From contig CAKVEY010000013.1 of NCBI GenBank assembly GCA_934746185.1, positions 1-16,677 on the forward strand: a stretch of DNA of 16,677 bases. Reading direction: 5' to 3'. The notes beneath the pieces are model-generated. The model made no database searches, had not been told where the DNA came from, and saw only the letters and a program-made list of their open reading frames with translations. Origin of the DNA: an uncultured Clostridia bacterium (GTDB taxonomy: Bacteria; Bacillota; Clostridia; Christensenellales; UBA1242). Positions 1 to 7,949 of this stretch are shown here, piece after piece (position 1 is the stretch's first letter; the number at the start of each line of letters is the position of its first letter). The position numbers and the translations under genes were made by a program.

Positions 1-440
1 CTTTCAATTGTAACAATTAAAACTGCACCAATAGATAAATATGGTAGTAGTTTTGATATTATACTTTCGCCTTGAAGATTATAACTTGCTACCACTTTAA
101 CTTCTGGTGGAGTAGTTTGACCTTCTAGTCTTCCGTTATTATAATCATCAATAAAACTTATCAATTTTTCGGAATTAATAAATGTTGTATAATAATCACC
201 TTGTTTGCCTTTTAAAAAGTTTACTTCGGTTATTTTACTATCTTTAATACGAATATAAATAGTATTTCCAACCGTTTTAATATGAGTAACTTCACCAGCT
301 ACAACTTTATCTTGAAAATCGGAATATTCAATTTTTTTGCCCGAAGGACTTTTAACGCTTATAAATATTAAAAAAACTATTAACAAAACTATAATTGCAT
401 AAAATACCCAATTTACTTGTCTTTTTTTGTTATCGTTCAT
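1..440 (-). CDS. ftsH: ATP-dependent zinc metalloprotease FtsH, N-terminal part (runs off the left edge)
   Basis: Translating the minus strand from the ATG at 440 gives 146 residues before the window ends. They match the start of FtsH: a short basic cytoplasmic N-terminus, a first membrane segment at about residues 11-28, an extracytoplasmic domain starting with the typical KKIEYSDFQDKVVAGEVTHI stretch (residues 35-54), and the beginning of a second membrane segment at about 131-145. The AAA+ ATPase and zinc protease domains would lie beyond the edge, so activity cannot be judged here. FtsH is a membrane-bound hexameric protease that degrades misfolded membrane proteins and some regulators. 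The start is fixed by a strong AGGAGG site a few bases upstream, and a promoter lies at 471-498. Identity rests on the N-terminal domain only, but its order and motifs fit well. Confidence 0.85.
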   Translation of the reverse strand, partial: MNDNKKRQVNWVFYAIIVLLIVFLIFISVKSPSGKKIEYSDFQDKVVAGEVTHIKTVGNTIYIRIKDSKITEVNFLKGKQGDYYTTFINSEKLISFIDDYNNGRLEGQTTPPEVKVVASYNLQGESIISKLLPYLSIGAVLIVTIE

Positions 441-470
441 TATTTTCCTCCTAATAATATATACCATTAG

Positions 471-498
471 AGTATATCATAATATAAAATTATTTCAA
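471..498 (-). promoter_or_regulatory. Sigma-A-like promoter of ftsH
   Basis: On the minus strand, TTGAAA (493-498) and TATACT (471-476) are separated by 16 bp, with an extended -10 TGA just before the hexamer. It points at ftsH, leaving a leader of roughly 25 nt that contains the AGGAGG ribosome site. Confidence 0.6.
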
Positions 499-516
499 AA
501 TAAAAAAAACTTTTTT

Positions 517-990
517 TTAATTATTTTGACATAATTTGTTAAAAGTTTTGGTTAATAAATTAATTACAAAATCTTTTATGTTTTTACTACTATATGAAAA
601 TGAATTATATAAAATTCCATAGTCACCTATTACTTTGTCGCTATTTATTCCACTAACATTTACGCCCGATTTTTTAAAAACTAAATATGGTTTACTATCG
701 CTATTAATATAAACGCTATCTAAAATAACTACTTTATATTTAGGCAGTTTTTGTTTAATAAAATCATACACTTTACTATAATTTAGTCCGTTAATTTCCC
801 TTTTTGAATGCCCTAAACTAATAATTTTTACATTTTTTAATTCGTCACCAATTTTAACACCAAAATCATCGTTTTCATAATTTTTAGTACCGATACATAA
901 AATAACTAAATTTTTAAATTTTAGTTCGTTTAATAAAATATCTTCAAATAGGCTATAATCATTAAGATTATACAATAAAAAATTTGACAT
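517..990 (-). CDS. Divergent YyaC-like (DUF1256) protein of the GPR/HybD-fold protease group
   Basis: The 157-residue product carries the hallmarks of the YyaC/DUF1256 family: a beta strand ending in CIGT (residues 32-35), an acidic DD-FG element (41-44) where YyaC proteins have a GDSLGP-type motif, a VILDS strand (88-92) matching the IAIDA-type motif, and KVIGDYGI (119-126) resembling the family's VGD segment. YyaC proteins are linked to sporulation and share a fold with the spore protease GPR and hydrogenase-maturation proteases; the substrate is not established. It is shorter than B. subtilis YyaC (about 205 residues) and divergent, so activity is uncertain. The ATG is the only methionine in the frame and an in-frame TAA lies one codon before it, so the start is secure. 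No Shine-Dalgarno sequence precedes it. It is divergent from cvpA and upstream of ftsH. Confidence 0.65.
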   Translation of the reverse strand: MSNFLLYNLNDYSLFEDILLNELKFKNLVILCIGTKNYENDDFGVKIGDELKNVKIISLGHSKREINGLNYSKVYDFIKQKLPKYKVVILDSVYINSDSKPYLVFKKSGVNVSGINSDKVIGDYGILYNSFSYSSKNIKDFVINLLTKTFNKLCQNN

Positions 991-1042
991 ATTTTAATTT
1001 TTTACAGTTTATAAAAATTTAGACTAATTTTATAATTTATGT

Positions 1043-1070
1043 TTGAAATTAATACTTTTTGTGTTAAAAT
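1043..1070 (+). promoter_or_regulatory. Promoter of cvpA
   Basis: TTGAAA (1043-1048), a 16-bp spacer, and TAAAAT (1065-1070) preceded by an extended TGT. The expected transcription start is about 1077, giving a 5' leader of roughly 25 nt before the cvpA ATG at 1103. Confidence 0.6.
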
Positions 1071-1102
1071 ATATTAAGTTTACTAATTAAAAGCGAGAAA
1101 TT

Positions 1103-1837
1103 ATGAATATTTTAGACATTGTTTTAATTTGCATATTTGTCCTTTTTGCCCTAATTGGTTTAATTAAGGGATTTTTTAGTACACTTGTTTCTTTTTTAGG
1201 AAGTGTTTTATCTTTTACTGGTGCGTTCTTTTTGGCAAAACCACTAGCAAGTTTATTTAATTCTTGGTTTGGATTAAGCACCACTCTTGGAAACAATATT
1301 TCATCGCAAATTGTTGGTATGTTTGAAGATTTTACCCTAAAAATGACAGGTGCTGAAATTTTAGAAACAAAATGTTCGGCAACAGGTTTTTTAAAAATGG
1401 CTTTTCAATTTTTAATTAATCCCGAAGAATATTATAGCAAAGAAGAAATAGTAACAGCAATCGGCAATTCTGCTGGCAATTTAATTTTAATGGCAATTTG
1501 CTTAATAGTCGCTTATTTATTAATAAAATTAGTTTTATTTGTATTATCTAAAATATTTAATAAACTTAAAAGAGAGAGCAAAGCTGTTAGTTTTTTAGAT
1601 AGAATATTAGGTTTAGTTATTGGTGCTTGCAAAGCGTTTTTAATTATTGCCGTTGTTTGTGTTTTAGTAAATTTAATGCAATCTATTCCTGCCGTTTCTA
1701 ACGCACTAGATACAGTTATGAATGGTTCAGTTATAGGTAAACCGATTTACGACTTTGTGTCAACGATTTATGAAAAATATTTAGTAAATATAGACTTTAA
1801 CTCGTTAGTAACTAACGCAAAAGCATTTATTAGATAG
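1103..1837 (+). CDS. cvpA: CvpA family membrane protein
   Basis: A 244-residue polytopic membrane protein with the CvpA-type start (LDIVLICIFVLFALIGLIKGF), a conserved pattern of a first hydrophobic helix followed by a GlyPhe turn. Predicted membrane segments are at about 4-22, 25-47, 127-152 and 167-190, with a soluble loop of about 75 residues between the second and third. CvpA was named for its role in colicin V production in E. coli; in Gram-positives the family (for example YshB of B. subtilis) has no settled biochemical role and is often tied to envelope integrity. The ribosome site is weak (GCGAGA). The gene stands alone on the plus strand with its own promoter, and the terminator at 1910-1947 follows. 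Family assignment is good; function is not known. Confidence 0.8.
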   Translation: MNILDIVLICIFVLFALIGLIKGFFSTLVSFLGSVLSFTGAFFLAKPLASLFNSWFGLSTTLGNNISSQIVGMFEDFTLKMTGAEILETKCSATGFLKMAFQFLINPEEYYSKEEIVTAIGNSAGNLILMAICLIVAYLLIKLVLFVLSKIFNKLKRESKAVSFLDRILGLVIGACKAFLIIAVVCVLVNLMQSIPAVSNALDTVMNGSVIGKPIYDFVSTIYEKYLVNIDFNSLVTNAKAFIR

Positions 1838-1909
1838 CAAAATTTTAGATTTTAAATAAAATTGAATTGAATTGAAAAATTTAATTAAATTTTATAAATT
1901 AACATAATA

Positions 1910-1947
1910 AAAAAGGAAGTTTAAATTGTAGTAAAAACTTCCTTTTT
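1910..1947. terminator. Bidirectional terminator between cvpA and mnmG
   Basis: A perfect 13-bp stem, AAAAAGGAAGTTT (1910-1922) with AAACTTCCTTTTT (1935-1947), encloses a 12-nt loop. The A/T tracts at both ends give a U-run on either strand, so it can serve the converging cvpA (+) and nth-obgE-mnmG (-) transcripts. Confidence 0.85.
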
Positions 1948-1957
1948 ATTTATTAAA

Positions 1958-3817
1958 TTAAACTTTTTTTGTTTTTAAATAAACTATTAAAACATTTATA
2001 TCGGCTGGACTTATGCCACTAATTCGGCTTGCTTGACCGATGTTTAAAGGCTTTATATCGTTAAGTTTTTGAATTGCTTCTAATCTTAAACCTTTAATAA
2101 CAGAATAATCAAAATTTACATCTAATTTCATATCTTCTTGCTTTTTTGCATATTCTATTTGTTCAGCTTGTTTTTTTATATAACCTTCATATTTTATTTC
2201 AGTATTAACTTCTTCAATAACAGTTTTTGAATAGTTTTTAAACACATTGAAATAATCACAAATTTTTTGTAAAGTGATATTGTTTCTTTTAATTAAATTT
2301 AGATAACTAATTGAAGTTTCAATCTCATTTTCGCCGTTTAAAACTAAAAATGGATTAACGTCTTTCATTTTAACCAATGTGTTTAATTTTTGCTTTAAAG
2401 ATAAAATATCTTGCTTTTTTTGTAAATATTTTTCATATCTTTCATCAGTAACTAAATGTGCTTTTCGTCCTAATTCTGTTAATCTTAAATCAGCGTTATC
2501 TTGTCTTAAAACTAGTCTATATTCGGCTCTACTCGTCATCATTCTGTATGGTTCATTTGTGCCTTTTGTTACTAAATCGTCAATTAAAACACCGATATAA
2601 GCATCGCTACGAGATAATATTAAAGGTTCTTCACCTTTTAGTTTTAAACTTGCGTTAATACCTGCAATTAACCCTTGTGCACCTGCTTCTTCATAACCAC
2701 TTGTGCCGTTTACTTGTCCTGCAAAATATAATCCTTCTATATTTTTATATTCAAGTGTTGGAAGAAGTTGTAAACTATTAATACAATCATATTCAATAGC
2801 ATACGCATCACGCATAATATGGGCGTTTTCAAAACCTTTTAAACTATGAAGCATTTGTTCTTGAATATCAACAGGAGCGCTTGTAGAAAAACCTTGAATA
2901 TAAACTTCTTTTGTATTTAAACTTTCAGGTTCAATAAAAAGTTGATGTCTTTCTTTATCTTTAAAACGCATAATTTTTGTTTCAATAGATGGACAATATC
3001 TTGGGCCAACGCCAACGATTTCGCCTGAATACATAGCAAATTTATCTAAATTTTCTCTAATTATATTATGAGTTGTTTCATTTGTATAAGCAAGATAACA
3101 ATCTCTTTGATTATTCGGTTTTTTATTATCATTTAAAAACGAAAAACAAGCAATATCGTCTTCACCCTTTTGAATTTCAAGCACGGAATAGTCAATTGTA
3201 TCACTATGTACTCTCATAGGAGTACCAGTTTTAAATCTGCGAATTTCTAAACCAAGTTCCATTAAACTTTTAGTTAAATTGTTGCTAGGTTTAAATCCAT
3301 TCGGTCCAATATTTTCTGTAAAAGAACCTATAAAAATTCGGCTTTTTAAGTAAACACCACTACAAACAACTATGGCTTTACAATTAAATTTTTCTCCTTG
3401 CGTAGTTTTTAATCCACAAACTTTGCCATTTTCGGTTAAAATTTCACTTGCTTCGGCTTGCTTAATATCTAAGTTAGGCGTATTTTCAAGAGTTTGCTTC
3501 ATAAAAATATGATAGTTATTTTTATCTGCTTGCGCTCTTAAACTTTGTACAGCAATACCTTTTCCCCTGTTTAACATTCTTAGTTGTATAGTTGCTTTAT
3601 CGGCATTTACACCCATCTCGCCACCTAAGGCGTCTATTTCGCTAACAAGTTGACCTTTTGCCGTTCCACCAATAGACGGATTGCACGCCAAAAAACCTAT
3701 TGCATCTAAACTTAAAGTCAATAGTAGTGTTTTATTGTTTGTTCGTGCTAAACTAAGTGCTGCTTCACAACCAGCGTGGCCAGCACCTATTACAATAGCG
3801 TCATAATATTTTTCCAT
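1958..3817 (-). CDS. mnmG: tRNA uridine-5-carboxymethylaminomethyl modification enzyme MnmG (GidA)
   Basis: The 619-residue length is normal for this family. The N-terminus has the FAD-binding Rossmann motif GAGHAGCEAA (11-20), followed by the MnmG signature ACNPSIGGTAKG, the GLRRF-like ELGLEIRRFKTGTPMR segment, and near the end of the FAD domain NGTSGYEEAGAQGLIAGINA. The helical C-terminal domain ends with ISGISPADINVLIVYLK, typical of the family. With MnmE it makes the cmnm5 modification at the wobble uridine of certain tRNAs, using FAD and methylene-tetrahydrofolate. It is the last gene of the nth-obgE-mnmG operon, 14 nt after obgE. Its ribosome site is poor, which suggests translation coupled to obgE. 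A separate mnmE partner is not in the window. Confidence 0.97.
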   Translation of the reverse strand: MEKYYDAIVIGAGHAGCEAALSLARTNNKTLLLTLSLDAIGFLACNPSIGGTAKGQLVSEIDALGGEMGVNADKATIQLRMLNRGKGIAVQSLRAQADKNNYHIFMKQTLENTPNLDIKQAEASEILTENGKVCGLKTTQGEKFNCKAIVVCSGVYLKSRIFIGSFTENIGPNGFKPSNNLTKSLMELGLEIRRFKTGTPMRVHSDTIDYSVLEIQKGEDDIACFSFLNDNKKPNNQRDCYLAYTNETTHNIIRENLDKFAMYSGEIVGVGPRYCPSIETKIMRFKDKERHQLFIEPESLNTKEVYIQGFSTSAPVDIQEQMLHSLKGFENAHIMRDAYAIEYDCINSLQLLPTLEYKNIEGLYFAGQVNGTSGYEEAGAQGLIAGINASLKLKGEEPLILSRSDAYIGVLIDDLVTKGTNEPYRMMTSRAEYRLVLRQDNADLRLTELGRKAHLVTDERYEKYLQKKQDILSLKQKLNTLVKMKDVNPFLVLNGENEIETSISYLNLIKRNNITLQKICDYFNVFKNYSKTVIEEVNTEIKYEGYIKKQAEQIEYAKKQEDMKLDVNFDYSVIKGLRLEAIQKLNDIKPLNIGQASRISGISPADINVLIVYLKTKKV

Positions 3818-3831
3818 AATTAATCTAAAAA

Positions 3832-5106
3832 TTATTCAACATACTCAAATTCGTATGTTCCAATTTTTACCGTATCTCCTTCTTTTAAGCCTTTTTCTAA
3901 AAGTTTATCTATTATTCCATTTTGTTTTAATCTTCTTTGAAAATAAGCAAAACTTTCGGGGTCGCTTAAAATTATTCCCCGACTCATTTTTTCAATTAAT
4001 CCACCAGTAACAATAAATCTGCCCTCATCATCTCGTGAAATTTCTATTGTTGTATAATCTCGTTTATCAAGTTCATAAATTTCGCTAACTTCTCTTTCTT
4101 TTGGTGGAAGTTTTTTAATTTCTTCAATGATTGTTTTTAATAATTCGTCAACGCCAACCCGTGTTGCTGCCGAAAATTCTATTATTTTATAATCTTTGCC
4201 GTATTTTTGTTTAAATTCGTTTAATTTTTGTTTGTCTTCATCAGTATATAGTAAGTCAATTTTATTTAAAACAATTATTTGTGGTGCTTTCGACACTTCT
4301 TCGTTATATTTTTTTAATTCGTTATTTATTATAGCAAAATCTTCAATAGGATTTCTTCCGTCAACAGCCGCAATATCAATTATATGAAGTAAAATTCTTG
4401 TTCTTTCAATATGTTTTAAAAATTCTAATCCAAGCCCTTTGCCTTCACTTGCACCTTCAATAATTCCGGGGATATCTGCAATAACAAAACTATTATCATA
4501 ATATTTAACAACACCCAAATTTGGCGATAATGTTGTAAAATGATATGCTGCAATTTTAGGTTTTGCACTTGTTAAAACGCTAAGAATTTTGCTTTTGCCA
4601 ACGCTTGGATAACCAATTAAACCCACATCGGCAATAGTTTTTAATTCTAAATCTACTGCATATTCTTTTGTTTTTTCACCACTTTCACTAAAAGTAGGGG
4701 ATTGTCTTCGAGAGTTTGCAAATTTGCTATTACCCCTACCACCTAAGCCACCACGCAAAATAGTTACTTTTTCGTTAGGATTAACCATATCTGCAATAAC
4801 TTTTCCTGTTTCGGCATCTCTTATTATTGTGCCACAAGGAACTTTTAAAATAACATCATCACCACTTTTGCCATACGCTTTACTAGCACCACCATTTTCG
4901 CCATCACCAGCACGGAATTTTTTTGTGTAATAATAATCAACCAAATTATTTAATCCACTATCTGCAACAAAAATAATGTCGCCACCTTTGCCACCATCGC
5001 CACCATCTGGGCCACCGTGCATAGTAAAAGTGTCACGATAGAAATTAACTTTTCCATCGCCACCATTTCCTGCTTTTATAATTATTCTTGTTTTATCTAC
5101 GAACAT
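3832..5106 (-). CDS. obgE: GTPase Obg (ObgE/CgtA), ribosome assembly and stress GTPase
   Basis: A 424-residue protein with the full three-domain layout: the glycine-rich Obg fold (about 1-157), a G domain, and a C-terminal OCT domain (about 345-424) as in Bacillus-type Obg. GTPase motifs visible are G1 GYPSVGKS (165-172), switch I HFTTL (189-193), G3 DIPG (211-214), G4 NKID (281-284) and G5 SAA (312-314). Obg binds the 50S subunit and (p)ppGpp and acts late in large-subunit assembly. The residue right after the P-loop GKS is Lys173 rather than the usual Thr; the key Lys171 and Ser172 are intact. A strong AAGGAG site lies inside the end of nth, and the two genes overlap by 10 bp, so they are translationally coupled. 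Confidence 0.97.
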   Translation of the reverse strand: MFVDKTRIIIKAGNGGDGKVNFYRDTFTMHGGPDGGDGGKGGDIIFVADSGLNNLVDYYYTKKFRAGDGENGGASKAYGKSGDDVILKVPCGTIIRDAETGKVIADMVNPNEKVTILRGGLGGRGNSKFANSRRQSPTFSESGEKTKEYAVDLELKTIADVGLIGYPSVGKSKILSVLTSAKPKIAAYHFTTLSPNLGVVKYYDNSFVIADIPGIIEGASEGKGLGLEFLKHIERTRILLHIIDIAAVDGRNPIEDFAIINNELKKYNEEVSKAPQIIVLNKIDLLYTDEDKQKLNEFKQKYGKDYKIIEFSAATRVGVDELLKTIIEEIKKLPPKEREVSEIYELDKRDYTTIEISRDDEGRFIVTGGLIEKMSRGIILSDPESFAYFQRRLKQNGIIDKLLEKGLKEGDTVKIGTYEFEYVE

Positions 5107-5732
5107 ATTTTCTCCTTATAATAACTACAATATTTTTTTAACTTACAATCTTCACATAGTGGTGTTATGCTTTTGCATACATATCTTCCATACAAAACCA
5201 AATAAAGATGCAAGTTCGACCATAAGTTTTCATCAAATTTTTTCATTAAATCTAACTCAGTTTTTTCAGGTGTTTTTGCATTACTTAAATTTAATCTATG
5301 ACTAACTCTAAAAACGTGAGTGTCAACAGCAATGGCGTTTTTCTTAAAACCTTCACTTAACACTACATTCGCTGTTTTTCGTCCTACGCCACTTAAATTT
5401 AATAACTCTTCCATATTGTCAGGCACTTCGCCGTTATATTTTTCGTTTAAAGTTTTGCTCATTTTTAAAATATTTTTTGCTTTATTATGATAAAAACCAC
5501 ACGAATGAATTTTCTCTTCTAATTCTTTTTGACTAAGTTTAGCGAAATCTTTACTAGTCTTGTATTCTTTAAATAATTCTTTTGTTACAATATTAACTCT
5601 TTTATCTGTACACTGAGCCGATAAAATTACTGCAACTAAAAGTTGAAACAAATTATCATATTCAAGTTCACATTTAGGAATTTTATAAATATCGTATAAA
5701 ATATTATAAATGTCCTTACATCTTTGTTCCAT
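5097..5732 (-). CDS. nth: Endonuclease III (DNA glycosylase/AP lyase)
   Basis: From the ATG at 5732 the protein is 211 residues, the same length as E. coli Nth. The helix-hairpin-helix LSGVGRKTANVV (113-124) carries catalytic Lys119, and VDTHV (136-140) carries catalytic Asp137. The C-terminal C-x6-C-x2-C-x5-C set (Cys186, 193, 196, 202) holds the [4Fe-4S] cluster. It removes oxidised pyrimidines and cleaves at the abasic site in base-excision repair. In-frame upstream starts at 5756 (TTG) and 5750 (ATG) exist, but they lie within the promoter's spacer region, upstream of the predicted transcription start, so 5732 is preferred. It is the first gene of the nth-obgE-mnmG operon. No Shine-Dalgarno sequence precedes it, and the transcript probably starts at or next to the A of the ATG. 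Confidence 0.95.
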   Translation of the reverse strand: MEQRCKDIYNILYDIYKIPKCELEYDNLFQLLVAVILSAQCTDKRVNIVTKELFKEYKTSKDFAKLSQKELEEKIHSCGFYHNKAKNILKMSKTLNEKYNGEVPDNMEELLNLSGVGRKTANVVLSEGFKKNAIAVDTHVFRVSHRLNLSNAKTPEKTELDLMKKFDENLWSNLHLYLVLYGRYVCKSITPLCEDCKLKKYCSYYKEKICS

Positions 5733-5738
5733 TAGTTT

Positions 5739-5767
5739 ATTATATCTCATTTTCAAAAAAATGTAAA
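5739..5767 (-). promoter_or_regulatory. Near-consensus promoter of the nth-obgE-mnmG operon, positioned for a leaderless start
   Basis: On the minus strand TTTACA (5762-5767), a 17-bp spacer and a perfect TATAAT (5739-5744). Six bases (AAACTA) separate the -10 from the nth ATG, so the expected transcription start falls on the start codon. Confidence 0.7.
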
Positions 5768-6063
5768 TAATTTTAATTAGTGCGTTAAAAATTAATTACA
5801 AAAGCCCTACTTTAAAAACGTAATTTAAAAATTTAAAAAGGATTAAATTAAATTTTTATTTTGTTAGTTCAACGCCATTTCGCATAACTATTTAACTAAA
5901 CAAACTTAACTCTAATTTATCGTCACTTTGTGCATCTAACAAAATTTCACTTGCTTATTACAAAAACCTAACTTTTTACTTGGCAAAAAATTAACTTAAT
6001 TTACCTTTAATTTGTATAAAAATAAAATTAAATCTTTGTATTTAGCAAAAAATCTTTACAAAC
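5768..6063. other. Gene-free spacer with a decayed-looking element bearing inverted arms
   Basis: No convincing gene lies between the nth promoter and the deoB terminator. From about 5855 to 5995 the base composition is less A/T-monotonous than in other spacers. ATTTTGTTAG (5858-5867) is repeated inverted as CTAACAAAAT (5936-5945), 68 nt apart. Two imperfect direct copies, CGCCATTTCGCATAACTA (from 5873) and CGTCACTTTGTGCATCTAAC (5921-5940), sit between or over the arms. On the minus strand one frame reads ASEILLDAQSDD... and then hits a stop, with two stops just upstream. It may be a remnant of an intergenic repeat or of a gene; I cannot name it. Confidence 0.4.
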
Positions 6064-6089
6064 AAAAAAGTACCTGTTGGCACTTTTTT
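6064..6089 (-). terminator. Rho-independent terminator after deoB
   Basis: In the minus-strand RNA an 11-bp stem AAAAAAGTGCC/GGTACTTTTTT closes a 4-nt loop (AACA), with one G-U wobble, and the 3' arm ends in a run of T. The wobble becomes an A-C mismatch on the plus strand, so it is oriented for deoB. Confidence 0.85.
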
Positions 6090-6100
6090 ACTTTTTATAA

Positions 6101-7222
6101 TTAAAAATTTAGTATTTCTTCTACATTTTTAGCAATAAAATTAAAACCTTTAATTGTTCCATAATTTTCACTTATTTTATTTTTGTTATACATTAAAAAT
6201 GGTGTATATTCTCGTGAATGGTCGGTTGACGGAGTTGATGGGTCGCAACCGTGGTCGCCAGTTATAATTAGTGTATCATTTTCGGTTAAATTATCTATTA
6301 TATCTTTTAAATAAAAATCAAATTCATTTAGTGCTTTTGCATAACCTATGGCATCATTTCTATGTCCATATTTACTATCAAAATCAACGAGATTAGCAAA
6401 ACATAAACCATTAAATTGATTGTTTTTTACTTGGTCAAGGATTTTTTGAATGCCGTCTAAATTAGATTTAGAATTTATTTGTTTAGTTATGCTCCTATCG
6501 TTAAAAATAGACGAAACTTTGCCTATTGAAATAACTTGCAAATTCTTTTTAACTAATCTATCAAGCATAGTTTCACCAACTGGGTCAACGCTAAAATCGT
6601 GTCTATCGGACGTTCGCTCCAAATTAGGATATGTTCCAACAAATGGTCTAGCAATAATTCTGCCAACACAATGTTCGCCCATCATAATTTTTCGCACTTT
6701 TTTACAAATATCGTAAAGTTCTTCAACCGAAATAACACTTGTATTTACTGCAATTTGCAAAACACTATCTGCCGATGTATAAACTATTAAGTTGCCTTTC
6801 ATAGCATCTTCGTAATAATCTTTTATAACTTCTGTTCCAGAGTATGGTTTATTGCAAACAACTTTTCGATGAGAAACTTCTTCTATCTGTTTAATAATCT
6901 CGTTAGGAAAACCATTTTTATATGTTGGAAAAGGAATATCAGTTATTAGCCCAGACATCTCCCAATGTCCTGCCGTTGTGTCTTTACTTGCAGATAATTC
7001 TTGAAGTCTTGCAAACGAACCTATCGGTTTTTCTTCCTTTTCGCCAAAATTTATGCCTTCTATATTAAAAAGCCCTAACTTTTTTAAATTTGGAATATTA
7101 AGAAGTTTTGTATTAAAAACAGCTCTAAAAGTATTAGAGCCTTCGTCGTGATATTTATAAGCATCAGGTGCTTCACCTATTCCAAAACTATCTAAAACTA
7201 TCAAAAAAACTCTTTTATTCAT
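6101..7222 (-). CDS. deoB: Phosphopentomutase DeoB
   Basis: A 373-residue member of the alkaline-phosphatase-like metalloenzymes, slightly shorter than the usual 390 or so. The N-terminus FLIVLDSFGIGEAPDA carries the first metal ligand Asp11. KDTTAGHWEM (80-89) carries the phosphorylated nucleophile, most likely Thr82 (Thr85 in the Bacillus enzyme). The C-terminal ITGDHGCDPSTPSTDHSREYTP region supplies the remaining Asp/His ligands for two Mn ions. It interconverts ribose-1-phosphate and ribose-5-phosphate (and the deoxy forms), sending sugars released by nucleoside phosphorylases into central metabolism. It follows deoD after a 9-nt gap with a GGGAGA ribosome site and is last in the salvage operon. 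Confidence 0.96.
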   Translation of the reverse strand: MNKRVFLIVLDSFGIGEAPDAYKYHDEGSNTFRAVFNTKLLNIPNLKKLGLFNIEGINFGEKEEKPIGSFARLQELSASKDTTAGHWEMSGLITDIPFPTYKNGFPNEIIKQIEEVSHRKVVCNKPYSGTEVIKDYYEDAMKGNLIVYTSADSVLQIAVNTSVISVEELYDICKKVRKIMMGEHCVGRIIARPFVGTYPNLERTSDRHDFSVDPVGETMLDRLVKKNLQVISIGKVSSIFNDRSITKQINSKSNLDGIQKILDQVKNNQFNGLCFANLVDFDSKYGHRNDAIGYAKALNEFDFYLKDIIDNLTENDTLIITGDHGCDPSTPSTDHSREYTPFLMYNKNKISENYGTIKGFNFIAKNVEEILNF

Positions 7223-7231
7223 AATTTCTCC

Positions 7232-7948
7232 CTATAATTTTATAGCAGTTTCCAAAGCACAAGTTATCATATCGTTAAAAGTATTTTGTCTATCTTCACT
7301 AGACAATTCTTCTTTAAGTAGTGAATTGTCGGACACAGTTAAAAATGAAAGTGCATTTTTATTAAATTTTTGAGCAAGCAAATACAAAGCAAATATCTCC
7401 ATTTCTGCCACTTCGCAACCTTTTTCTACATATTTATGAGTATCTTCAATAGAATAAAGGTCAAAAATATCATAAGTTAATACGCCACAATTTTTAACAA
7501 TAATATTATTTTCTTTACAGATATCGTTTGCTAAACTTAGTAAGTTTTTATTAGCATAAGATTTTTTAACATTTTTATAAATTCTTTTTCCTATATTACT
7601 AGGAGTGTATGCCCATTTAGCTAAAACAATATCTCTTGTGTGCATATCTTTTGTAAGTCCACCACAAGAACCTATTCGTATAATATTTTCTACATTATAA
7701 AACGCAAAAAGTTCATAAGCATAAATACTCATACTAGACATTCCCATTCCGTGAGCCATAACCGAAATTTTTTTGCCTTTATAGTAACCTGTGTAGCCCT
7801 GTATCCCCCTAACATTATTAACAAGTTTTGCGTTTTCTAAAAAATTTTCGGCAATATATTTACTTCTTAGTGGGTCGCCTGACATTATTACAGTTTTTGC
7901 AAAATCGCCTAACTTTGCACTATTATGTGGAGTTGGAACATTCGCCAT
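7232..7948 (-). CDS. deoD: Purine nucleoside phosphorylase, DeoD type
   Basis: A 238-residue hexameric-type purine nucleoside phosphorylase. The N-terminal TPHNSAKLGDFAKTVIMSGDPLR, then NNVRGIQGYTGYYKGKKISVMAHGMG and IIRIGSCGGL (phosphate and ribose site), VAEMEIFALY (ribose-binding Glu) and TVSDN...EDRQNTFNDMI, which keeps the base-activating Asp and Arg of E. coli DeoD (Asp204 and Arg217). It splits purine (deoxy)nucleosides with phosphate to base plus (deoxy)ribose-1-phosphate, the substrate of the DeoB encoded next. The frame is open 7 codons further upstream, but AAGGAGG at 7955-7961 sets the start at 7948, one base after the stop codon of the upstream kinase gene. Some divergence from E. 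coli after the EME motif leaves exact base preference open. Confidence 0.94.
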   Translation of the reverse strand: MANVPTPHNSAKLGDFAKTVIMSGDPLRSKYIAENFLENAKLVNNVRGIQGYTGYYKGKKISVMAHGMGMSSMSIYAYELFAFYNVENIIRIGSCGGLTKDMHTRDIVLAKWAYTPSNIGKRIYKNVKKSYANKNLLSLANDICKENNIIVKNCGVLTYDIFDLYSIEDTHKYVEKGCEVAEMEIFALYLLAQKFNKNALSFLTVSDNSLLKEELSSEDRQNTFNDMITCALETAIKL

Positions 7949-7949
7949 T

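Noticed and set aside
502..518. A8-C-T8 tract at the end of the YyaC-like gene as a terminator
   Set aside because: No G/C pairs and almost no loop, so it cannot be called a real intrinsic terminator.
1087..1296. Minus-strand ORF opposite the start of cvpA
   Set aside because: Shadow of the cvpA coding frame; its composition and lack of start signals do not support a gene.
5733..5756. In-frame TTG/ATG starts that would lengthen Nth by 6-8 residues
   Set aside because: They lie inside the spacer region of the nth promoter, upstream of the predicted transcription start, and the shorter protein matches the family's length and residue numbering.
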